From assembly GCA_037013495.1 (NCBI GenBank), contig CM072804.1:32590501-32654500 (forward strand): DNA of 64,000 nucleotides, written 5' to 3'. The translations under genes and the position numbers were made by a program. Under the pieces are notes generated by a model. That model had not been told where the DNA came from, ran no database searches, and was given only the letters and a program-made list of their open reading frames with translations. This document shows, in pieces, positions 36,345 to 44,777 of this stretch (the stretch's first letter is position 1; every line of letters begins with the position of its first letter). The DNA is from Hippophae tibetana (taxonomy: Eukaryota > Streptophyta > Magnoliopsida > Rosales > Elaeagnaceae).

Positions 36345-38126
36345 GTAGTGTTGAAGTTGAAAGTCTGTCAGTATGAGGCAATGAGAAACCAATTCCTTAC
36401 CAGTGCGGGTTTGGCCATTCCTACTCTTGAGAATGGTGCACTGGCTAAATGATCTCTTTATAAAAAAAAAGAAGTGAAAACATGTTTGAAAGTTTATAAG
36501 ATATGAACTTAGTTAACCTAGAGAAGGGTGAATAGATTATTTTTAATTTTTTCCAATTTATAATTGAATAATCTAAACAAAGCGACCAAACATGCAATCG
36601 TGTGTAAAAATAAAGTGCGAAAATAAGAAAATGACACACGATATTTTTAGGTGGAAACAACCTAGGCCATAACCCCTAAGAGAAAATCATCGGTCCACCA
36701 GATCACCTAACTTTCTACTATGAAAATGAAATGTTTAAGTACAAACTCAGTCTTATGCTACCCTCTCTAGGATACTGCCCCAATACACTTTACTTACGAG
36801 CTCCTACTTTGTTTGCACAGTTTTCAATATTAGCATAAGCGGTTTCCAGACCAACGTTCCAATAAGCTTCCCACCAATCAGATACATTCTCGAATTAACT
36901 ACACAATAGTTAGCACAAAAAACACAAGTGTCCATGTGTCTTATAGAAAGGATTTAATAATGAATAATCATAACTAGATGATTCAAAACACATGTCACTT
37001 AAATCAAATGAACTAGTAAATCTTAGAGCAAAAAGATCAAGCACAAGTTCAATAAAAATATCTTATTTAAAGATTAATAATCAAATCAAATAACTATGAT
37101 ATGACAAAAATAATTATTTGATCTAACAATTTAAGAACAAAAATAAAGAAGAAGTCATAGGAACATATTATCAAAATATCATAAAATAATAGGCTTATTA
37201 ATCAATCAAACATAACCACCACTATTTGATAGATTAACTAAATAAAGAAGCCTAAAGAATTATGATCTTATATTTGTAAAACAAGAGAGATAAATTATGA
37301 AGATTAGAATAATGTTCTTGCGTGGTTGATTGAAACAATGAGCAATGAGTTTTATTTGTAGGAAAAATTAAAACCTTTATTCTTATGTAATTGATAAATA
37401 TCTTTTTTTATTACAAATAGGATTAGTAATACTAATTAATTAAGAAAACTCCTATATGATTAATAAATATTTTTTCTATTACAAATAGGATTAGTAATAC
37501 TCACTAAGTAAGAATACTCCTATTTAAAGAAGAGTTCTATTAAAATAGATTTTATGTTATCTTTTATGCTAAAGATTCCAACTATAATTTAAAGTATATC
37601 TTATCTAATATTTTAGCACTAAAAATAATTTCAAATTTATAAGGATGTTATTAAATGCATAAATGTAATCCTATGTGTCGTAGTTATCAAAGATATACCT
37701 AAAATAAAATTATCTGAAACTCAAGAATTTGTTTGGATTTTCTTGATAGACTTCATAGTAGGCCTAAAAACAAATTTATAAATAAATATTTTGTCTACAA
37801 AAATAGCCAACACTCATAGTCCTTACAATGTTTCTCATCAAGCAAATGGAGGTGGTAAGGCAATAGAAACCTTAGAGGAAAAAGAAGATCAGTAAGACAC
37901 TACACAAGAGTTGGATTTCTTTGAAGCTGAAAATGTTGAAGAAACATAATCAGTGGATGTGGAAGATAAATCTGAAATTGTAGAGGATGTTGAAGAGAAT
38001 CAAATTGAAGAAGATGACGATGAGGATGAATGGGATGCAAAGAGTTGGGATGATGTTATGGTCAAGATTTTTGTTAATAATGCATTTGCTAATGAAGAAG
38101 TTGACTCTAAGCCTAAAGCTTCTTAG
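36345..38126 (+). pseudogene. eIF5B gene fragment, split by a solo LTR
   Basis: The first part (about 36,345-36,481) reads EAMRNQFLTSAGLAIPTLEN and then, after a stop, SLYKKKEVK. The second (37,833-38,126) reads HQANGGGKAIETLEEKED, then acidic sequence, and QIEEDDDEDEWDAKSWDDV followed by NNAFANEEVDSKPKAS. Order and content match the N-terminal charged region of plant eIF5B (the ribosome-subunit-joining GTPase), upstream of its GTPase domain. Three stops and small shifts break it, and the GTPase domain is absent. It lies inside a hAT-like element, so it was most likely captured. Whether it came from spliced RNA or genomic DNA cannot be told without the parent gene. The family call rests on motif memory. 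Confidence 0.7.
36487..37827 (-). mobile_element. Solo copia-type LTR in the eIF5B fragment
   Basis: Minus-strand LTR of the 6,850-8,298 family. It starts TGTAAGGACTATGAGTGTTGG at 37,827 and ends AAACTTTCA at 36,487, with perfect ATGTT duplications at 36,482-36,486 and 37,828-37,832. Near its end it has the family's GGTGGAAACAACCTAGG (plus-strand view) at about 36,650. The GATCGATC cassette is absent and replaced by ATTGATAAATAT-type duplicated sequence (37,385-37,420 and 37,450-37,500). Confidence 0.88.
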
Positions 38127-38886
38127 AGTGCATATGGTTATTTTTACAATATGTAATATATTTTTTAAAATAATTTTTTAATATATTATTTATAACGGTT
38201 TAGTTCAGTTCAGTCCGGTTCGATTGGTTTAAAAATTAGTATAATGAGATCAGATTATTTTAAAAATGGTTTTAGTTAATACAAATCGGACAAGACCATG
38301 TGATTTGTAAAACTATTCGGTCTAATCCAATTTTTTGATTTAATTCGATTTGATCCAGTTTTTGGACACCGCTAAAGTTCATTTGTTTGTAAAAAATGTA
38401 TCAATCAAATATAAAGTTAATTTTTCATCTAATATTTTATTAAATATAATATAATAACACATATATCACGTGTATATTTATATTGTTAGATAGATATATA
38501 CCTAAAAAAATTAATATTTAATTTAATAATTACCTAGATGTTTTAAGATTTTTTTTTCAATCTTAGTCAAAATTCTATAAAACTTAAAAAAAATTAATTG
38601 TTTAATATCCAAAATCACATATTAAATAATAATAATTTATTTAACTTTGATTGATAGAATTTGTTACAAATTTGAGTAATTTCTTAATTAAAAATTAATT
38701 TACTATATATATAGTTTGAAAAATACAAAAACAATGTATGTATCATATGTGATATTTCATTATATTTAACCAAAAATTGAAATAAAAGTTAATTTTTCCA
38801 TGCCTAATACCTTTTTCATAAATAAAGAAACTCAAAAATACCTTTTTAATAAGGATACTAAACGACACATGAAACCTAACTAAATG

Positions 38887-39260
38887 ACATTGAAAATAAA
38901 ACATATGAATTTATGGATGTGTGAATTTATCATATGTTGAAAGAGAAAATGGAGGAAAGTGATAGCCAAGAAAGAATGTAATTATATTGATTGATTCTTC
39001 ATCTTTATATACAAAATATAAACTAAGTAAATGAAAGAAAATGATAAAACTATAAGAAATATTGTAAAGTGACTCAACATTTCTTGTTGTAACAAAATTG
39101 TATTGTGATTGAGTGCAATGCTAACAAACTGCCCATTCTTGTAGTTTTCTATTGCGTGATAGTCTTCTATAACATATAATTTTTCAATGCTAAAAAATTG
39201 CATATTCTTGTTAGTTTTATTATTAGTTTTCTGTAACATATAATAATGCATAACATACAT
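38887..39260. other. Spacer next to a copia remnant
   Basis: AT-rich DNA with no supported gene. The short minus-strand frame here (38,982-39,260) shows no domain. The sequence TTCTGTAACATATAAT occurs twice (39,164 and 39,230 regions), a small local duplication. Confidence 0.4.
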
Positions 39261-40070
39261 CTACTGGTATCTATTGAAGTTTTCAACAAAAAGAATGAAA
39301 TATTTCATGTCATTGCTACTCACAACAGGGGAAGGTGTCGAAATATTTACATGGATTATGTCAAAAAAGATGTAAAGATTGTAAGTGTAAATTGGAAGTT
39401 TGTAACCTGTGGGATTTACCCATTTAGAAAGCACTACAGAGATGGTAAGCACTATTTTAAATAGGAGTAAGATCAATACCTTTAAGAATCAAATTCACAA
39501 CCTGTTGATGAGGATGTCTAAGCCTATCATGCCAAAATGCACCATTCATATTGGTTTTACTCTTTAAGTTACTAATATAACTATAAGGTTGTAAAGACAT
39601 GTTGGAAGATTGCCTCTCATTAAGATATAAGTTAATTGGTAATTTGTATAGGCTATCCTTAATGCCTCTAACCAAAAGCTGAGTTCTACTAGTGAGTTCC
39701 TTAACAAAAAAAAAAAAAAAGAACTAGGGAAAAACTCTCTTTAGACACCATTATATGTTCTCACTAAAGTGAGATTTTTGGCTAATTGTGGCACATGAAA
39801 TAAATCATTTAATTGCAAATTATGGCCTTTAATTTGAAGTTCATCACTTCAAAAATGAGCTATGGGAATTGTATGTTGATTACCTAGCATCACTTGTTCT
39901 TATGCTTTGTAGATAGTTAGATTGAGAAGATGCGTTGTATCAGAGATAAGGTGATGACTAGCACATGTATCCCTAAACCATGTTCCATTAGCAAGCATAC
40001 TAGGATGAGTTAAAGTCTTGGAAGCTTGAGTTTGAGAAATGAAACCCATAGAAGGGTAAGTAGGTGGTGG
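39261..40070 (-). pseudogene. Copia protease, pre-integrase and integrase start (broken)
   Basis: From high to low coordinate the minus strand shows WFRDTCASHHLISDTTHLLN (protease active-site region; the usual DSG is changed to DTC). Next come FHVPQLAKNLTLV, the pre-integrase block WHDRLRHPHQQVVNLIL (about 39,490-39,540), and then the start of the integrase core, VVSSNDMKYFILFVENFNRY (about 39,265-39,325). Stops and frameshifts are frequent. The integrase is cut after about 30 residues of its core, so no RT or RNase H follows. With the lost catalytic Gly it could not process its polyprotein. Confidence 0.8.
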
Positions 40071-41480
40071 AGGTGAAACACCTGAGATAAAGGATGAAGA
40101 AGGTGGGAAAGAAACATTGTTAGGTTCAGGTGAAGATTGATAGACAAGAGAAGGTTTATATGATGGATGAATAGATTATGGTGATTGTGTAGGGTAAGAA
40201 TTAGGAAAAAATATGGTATAAATCTAGTTGAGTCATCTGTGGTGGTTGTGTTGGTGATGGAAGAAATGATGAATAATATTTTTAAGGTAGTAAGGTATTG
40301 GGATCAACAACATCAATGAATTTGGCTTGAGGAAAATGTGGTAGTGGTTGTGAGGATGATATTGAGTTATTTGATTATGTATAGCAAAAATAACGAGTTG
40401 TAATATGACCAATGTTTTTGTATATTTGTCACAATGATTTTTGTTTATCAAACATCATACTAGTTAGTGGTATACCTGAATGAGTTGTATATAGATGTGG
40501 TTCAGAAGATGGACTATAAGTTGTGAAATAAGCTTGTTTTGGTAAATAATAGGATGGGTAAGGTGATGGATAAGGTGGTTGTTGTCGTGTTGGTGAAACA
40601 TAAAGTGTACTTCCCAATCAAATTCGTCGTAACATTCATAATTAAGGCCATTCCATTTCGACAAAAGACCCACGCCCAAATTCCTTGATTTCAATAACGA
40701 GTTGTAATGTGACCAATGTTTTTGCATATTTGTCACTATGATTTTTGTTTATCAAACATCATACTAGTTAGTGGTATACCTGAATGAGTTGTATATAGAT
40801 GTGGTTCAAAAGATGGACTATAAGGTGTGAAATAAGCTTGTTTTGGTAAAGAATAGGATGGGTAAGGTGATGGATAAGGTGGTTGTTGTCGTTTGAGGTG
40901 AATGATCATATGGAGAAGCATATGAAAGTGGCGATGGCTGATATATAGAATTAGATGGATGTTGTGAGATTGATAAGGAAGTCTTTGTCTAATATGGGAT
41001 AGGTGATTGAAATTGAGATGAAAATTGTAAAGATTAAGGTTGAGTGGCTGCTTGACTATATGACTTAGTTAGATTAGCTTGTACTAATAATGGATGTTGT
41101 AAATTCATTTTTTCTAGTTGTTTTTCATACATATTCATGTCACATTTTTCATAACTAATAATTGTTACCAGAGAAGAGTAATTATGGTATAAACCACCAA
41201 TTACATGCATAACCTGTTCTTTTGTATGGATATTATCCCCAATTATAATTAAATATTTAATCAAATCTTGACATTTATTGATATATACCTTCATAGACTG
41301 AGCACCTTTATGCATAGTTTGTAGTGCTATCTTCACAGCACTACCACATTTATCCCAGTCCTCAAAAGATGGATTTTCTTCAACCACTTCACTTGAACTC
41401 GCGTCACTTGTGTTTTTTTTATAAGCTCAACATTTTTCTTAAGTAGTTTAAGAGGTGAAGCCATTTTGCCATCAAACTAA
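40071..41480 (-). pseudogene. Copia gag (broken)
   Basis: Minus-strand gag of the UBN2 type. About 41,034-41,387 reads NPSFEDWDKCGSAVKIALQ, then AQSMKVYINKCQDLIKYL, then HTKEQVMHVIGGLYHNYSSL and an EKQLEKMNLQHPLLVQAN end. This is the standard capsid-like order. Upstream (to about 41,480) a shifted frame starts MASPLKLLKKNVELIKK. Toward the protease the protein becomes rich in Pro, Tyr, Ser, His and Gln (40,070-40,950), as is common for the spacer after gag. Part of that spacer is duplicated (40,391-40,587 and 40,695-40,891). A zinc knuckle is not evident. Confidence 0.75.
40391..40891. repeat. 197-bp direct duplication in copia gag spacer
   Basis: 40,391-40,587 and 40,695-40,891 are nearly identical over 197 bp, with a 304-bp offset. 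The 107 bp between them are unique. The few differences suggest a fairly recent duplication relative to the decay of the gag it lies in. It puts the PPYPSPYPS-type coding stretch in twice. Confidence 0.88.
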
Positions 41481-41825
41481 TCAATAACATTAATCATTAC
41501 ATCAACCTATTGAAACCACATAGCAAGCAGATATCTCCATTGGACTCATACAAGGAAGAACATCAAACGAATACCATCCCCTTAGAGGACACAAGGAGTA
41601 GGAAAGTAGCAACATATTAAAATCCAAATTTGAGGGATAATCTAGAAAAAGAAAATTATCTAACTTTAAAAAAAAAATTACTTCACCCTTAATACCAATA
41701 CTAGATGTAAGAAATCAGTCAATGATTCAGTAAATTTAATTTGGAGACTTAAAAAATGAAGATTGTTGGTGTATATGAGAATTGATAAGGCAAAAAATTC
41801 AGAGTGCGCTAATAGGGTGAAGAAC
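41481..41825. other. Spacer upstream of the copia remnant
   Basis: No gene is supported. This would contain the 5' leader and LTR of the minus-strand copia element, but I see no primer site or LTR end here. Confidence 0.4.
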
Positions 41826-42412
41826 CTTTTTGTTTAAGTCAAATATGTTGTTTAGTACTCAGTTTAGAAAATGTATTTTTAAATCCATTTATTTGTGAAA
41901 AAAGTATTATTTAAATCTCTTTGTCAGTGAAAAATGTGAGATAAAATAAACTTTTTATCTATTTTTTAGTTAAATACAACAAAATAGTATATGTGTCGCA
42001 TGTATATTTATATTTTTTGATAGGTTTGTGCTAAAAATTAATATTTAATTAAAATTTTACTCAAATTTTTTAACAATTTTTTTTCTTTTGAAACTTTAAC
42101 AAAAAATTTAATAAAACTTAAATAAATATTTTTATGGTCGAGCACACAAAATAACACATTAGACGATGAAAATTTTATTTAAGTTTAGTCGAAGTAATTT
42201 TTTAATTAAAAATTAATTCATTTGATATACATCTATCAAAAAATACAAACATACATGTGTCACAAGTATTATTCCGTTATATTTAATGAAAAATTGAATG
42301 AAAAGTTGATTTTTTTAATTTTATGGTATCTTTTTGACAAAAAGGGTGGTTTAAAAATACTTATTCTGAACAAAGGTACTAAATAACTTCTAAGACTTAA
42401 ACAAAGAGATTT
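41826..42412. mobile_element. Foldback element, copy 2
   Basis: Arms at about 41,826-42,060 and 42,195-42,412 are reverse complements of one another. For example TTTTTTGATAGG near 42,017 faces CTATCAAAAAATAC near 42,232, and GTTTAGTACTCAGTTTAG faces the inverse of GAACAAAGGTACTAAATAAC. The sequence matches the arms of the element at 36,034-38,886 without its hAT insertion. No transposase is present. Confidence 0.6.
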
Positions 42413-43869
42413 ACATGACACTTTTTCTTACAAATATTTCACCAATCACAATTAATATAACATTTTTTCACAAATAAAATGATTTAAAAACATCTACTCT
42501 AAATAGTGGTACTAAAGAAAGATATTTGCATGGCATTTTTTCCTTACAAATATATCATAAATCATAACTTATATGACCGTTTCTCGTTATATATTATTAT
42601 GTTATTCAAACTATACTTGGTACTGATATTATACCACACAATTTAAAACTCATTTCAAATTTAAGATATATATGTTTTTCTAAGTTTATAGAAATGAGTT
42701 ATTTATTTTGAAAAAAAAAAAAGAAATAAAAAGAAATGTAGACAAAAAGGCAAAAATAAGCAAAAATCAAAAGAAATAACAAGAATAGAGGGCGAAAATG
42801 CTGGTTGAGAAGAGAGAAGATCAAAACTACCAAGAGCACAATATAAAGAGTACAATAATAATATATGTTTTTCTCTATAATCTTTAATTTAATAATGATA
42901 GTAATAATAATTAATAATAAAGAGTTATTATAATTATAAATATATTTTTTTATCTTTTATTTAATGAAGAAATATTATATATATCTTATTTAAATATAAA
43001 TCTGATCAAATTATTTAATTTATGTGACAAAAACATAAAATTTAAAATTTAGGGCACACGGTCTTTAAATGAGCTACTATTTGTTTTATTTTTTGTCTTA
43101 GTCCTGAGCTTTTTTTCGATGATACTTTTTTTTCCGTGGGAAACCAGAAAGACGTATCTTATCATATGTTTGATTTTTTCCATATTTAACTAATCCTTGT
43201 GTCCCGTTGATTATATTAGCTTTTTTCTAAGATTAAGGTCACAGTTTCAAGGTTTGGTAAGAAAGAACTCTCCATATTTGTTTATGCTGAAATGTGTTGT
43301 ACACTTCTAGTTCTTGTGCCTCTTGGGGTTGGGGGGCGAAATTTATTGTTTTTCGTTGATACGGGCTTTAAGATCCTGGGATTTTCCAAGCCCAGTCTTT
43401 TCCGACAAGTAAATTATTATTCGCCATTTTTGTTTTTTTGGTAGGGGTGGGATTCTTGACTTATTTAATCCATGATAATGTAATGTGTTGTCTATTCAAA
43501 CTGTGTTGAATCTAGTTTGATGATCATCTAGTGATCTAATTCACTTGTTTCCGTTTAAAATCACATTATTTAAATCAAACTAATTACTATTTAATCTAGT
43601 AAAGTCTTTAAGATTGAAATTTGAATGTTCATCTCTTCTATGTATCGGCCCATCGGATTTGGTGGGCCCAGCAAAGTGCATCGGTTGAGATAGATATCTT
43701 TTGGCCCAGCAAAGTAATGTGTTAATCGAGTTATTATAATAGTCATGCCTGAATTTCAAGAATTCATGACATTGAGGTGAGATTGCCAATTTCAGAAAAT
43801 GGCCACAACTATTGATGACAATTGACAAGATGCATATGAATGCTCATGATTAGAAAAAGATAACAACTT
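42413..43869. other. Promoter-distal spacer of the MTP gene
   Basis: A 50-60-bp piece is repeated imperfectly at about 42,409-42,455 and 42,517-42,562 (GACACTTTTTCTTACAAATA vs GGCATTTTTTCCTTACAAAT). From about 43,040 to 43,450 the DNA is less AT-rich, with GGGGTTGGGGGGCG and CCAAGCCCAG stretches, but has no usable frame. GGCCCAGCAAAGT occurs twice, at about 43,665 and 43,703. No gene is supported. Confidence 0.45.
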
Positions 43870-44150
43870 TGTTGAGTTTCACATCGATCAGGAATGCCAA
43901 CCTAGTACTGGTTATAAGGTTATGACAACCCTTCTTCTTTGAGAGCTCTTTTGGAGGGAGTTAGTCCATGACTTTTTACATGGTATCAAAGCAGGTCCTT
44001 GGTACGATGAGTCCCCTTTGGTTCCTCTGGCACAGTTTCCCGATCTTTGCGGTGTCCTCACCCGAGTAGAATCGGTCTTTGCGGTGTCCCCGTCCGATAT
44101 GAGGGGAAGTGTTGAGTTCCACATCGACCAAGAATGCACGACTTTCTACA
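43870..44150 (+). mobile_element. TRIM (miniature LTR retrotransposon)
   Basis: The 5' terminal repeat (43,870-43,980, 111 bp) starts TGTTGAGTTTCACATCG and ends TTTTTACA. It is followed at once by TGGTATCAAAGCAGG, an initiator-Met primer site with one change. A short non-coding middle with repeated GATCTTTGCGGTGTCC-like words follows, then a purine tract GAGGGGAAG (44,101-44,109), and the 3' repeat TGTTGAGTTCCACATCGACC (44,110-44,150). The 3' repeat lacks about 70 bp of its middle compared with the 5' one. Target duplication AACTT is perfect (43,865-43,869 and 44,151-44,155). There is no coding capacity, so it would depend on other elements. It lies about 540 bp upstream of the MTP TATA box. 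Minus-strand frames over it are chance. Confidence 0.92.
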
Positions 44151-44655
44151 AACTTCACATGAGAAAAAAAATAGAAAACCGTGATGATTTATGAAGAGAA
44201 ACCACCAATTTCTTCTGAAAAATAATGAGACCAATGTATTTAATTTAATGAATACGGGTTGATTACAGCTCGGTTGGTAAATTGGATTGCATGAGAGGTG
44301 GCACCAAAGTTTCAATCTTTAATTTTATTGTCAATGAGTTATGACTCAATACAATGAATTTTACTTAAATATGTAGAGTATTTAAGTTCGAGTTTTAATT
44401 AGAAGTTATTAATATTGTATTTTAAAAAAATAAATAAACAAAATTTACTAATCTTATTTGATATGAATCGTTTTATATTCCTTCCACATCTGATTTGATT
44501 AGGTCCTTCAAAAAAGTAAGGATATTATGATGCATTAGTTGTCGCCCAAATTTTAATATTAAAGAAGCATTCTTCATGCTTTTTTTCTGCTACTAACTCT
44601 CTAACTACTATGTGTGTCTTTGTTCTTGTCATTGGGAGAATTCCTAATTCTGTAA
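44151..44655. other. Upstream region of the MTP gene
   Basis: AT-rich. Around 44,257-44,320 there are weak look-alikes of tRNA-gene A and B boxes (AGCTCGGTTGGTA and AAGTTTCAATCTT), which could be a decayed SINE. The rest shows nothing I can name. Confidence 0.3.
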
Positions 44656-44661
44656 CACGTG
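44656..44661. promoter_or_regulatory. G-box in the MTP promoter
   Basis: ACACGTGTCC contains the palindrome CACGTG, a binding core for bZIP and bHLH factors and similar to ABRE elements. It lies about 36 bp before the TATA box, a normal distance for a working site. Function is inferred. Confidence 0.5.
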
Positions 44662-44691
44662 TCCTATTTTTTTAATTTTCCTTTCCAATTC

Positions 44692-44698
44692 TATATAA
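44692..44698 (+). promoter_or_regulatory. TATA box of the MTP gene
   Basis: CTATATAAGG matches the plant TATA consensus and lies 80 bp before the ATG at 44,778. Transcription would start near 44,725. The leader then holds an A-run of about 18 bases directly before the start codon. Confidence 0.65.
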
Positions 44699-44777
44699 GG
44701 TTTAATATGTAACACATATTTAGTAATGTTTCATGCAAGTTCTTGGCTTTTAGAAAGGAAAAAAAAAAAAAAAAAAC

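Larger units (their letters stand above)
36179..38374. mobile_element. hAT-like element carrying captured gene sequence
   Basis: Terminal inverted repeats TAGGGGTGTTTTTGATATGG (left) and TAGCGGTGTCCAAAAACTGG (right, inverted) lie between 8-bp duplications AAGTCCAT (36,171-36,178) and AAGTTCAT (38,375-38,382). An 8-bp duplication and GGTGT-type ends point to the hAT superfamily. Subterminal regions are rich in CCGGTTCGGT-like words, as is usual for plant hAT MITEs. No transposase is present. The interior is a fragment of the translation factor eIF5B plus a later copia solo LTR. The related element at 41.8 kb shows the same flanking sequence without the insertion, which serves as an empty-site paralogue. 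Without the LTR it was about 0.85 kb. Confidence 0.72.
36034..38886. mobile_element. Foldback (long inverted repeat) element, copy 1
   Basis: The outer arms (36,034-36,170 continuing at 38,383-38,510, and 38,690-38,886 in inverted order) are reverse complements of one another. They share words such as GAGTACCAAAGTT / AGGATACTAAAC and AAAAATGTATC. The same arms form an uninterrupted element at 41,826-42,412. Here the left arm is split by a 2.2-kb hAT-like insertion. Long inverted arms of this kind are seen in Mutator-like and foldback elements. I see no transposase. Confidence 0.55.

Noticed and set aside
37987..38181. Plus-strand open frame rich in Met and Leu
   Set aside because: It is another frame of the eIF5B fragment; the acidic frame with WDAKSWDDV is the meaningful one.
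43912..44315. Three overlapping minus-strand open frames of 60-85 codons
   Set aside because: They run across the TRIM element with its terminal repeats, primer site and purine tract; the plus-strand structure explains the sequence.
44257..44320. tRNA-like A and B boxes (possible SINE)
   Set aside because: Box-like words AGCTCGGTTGGTA and AAGTTTCAATCTT are at plausible spacing, but no clear 3' tail, target duplication or second copy was found.
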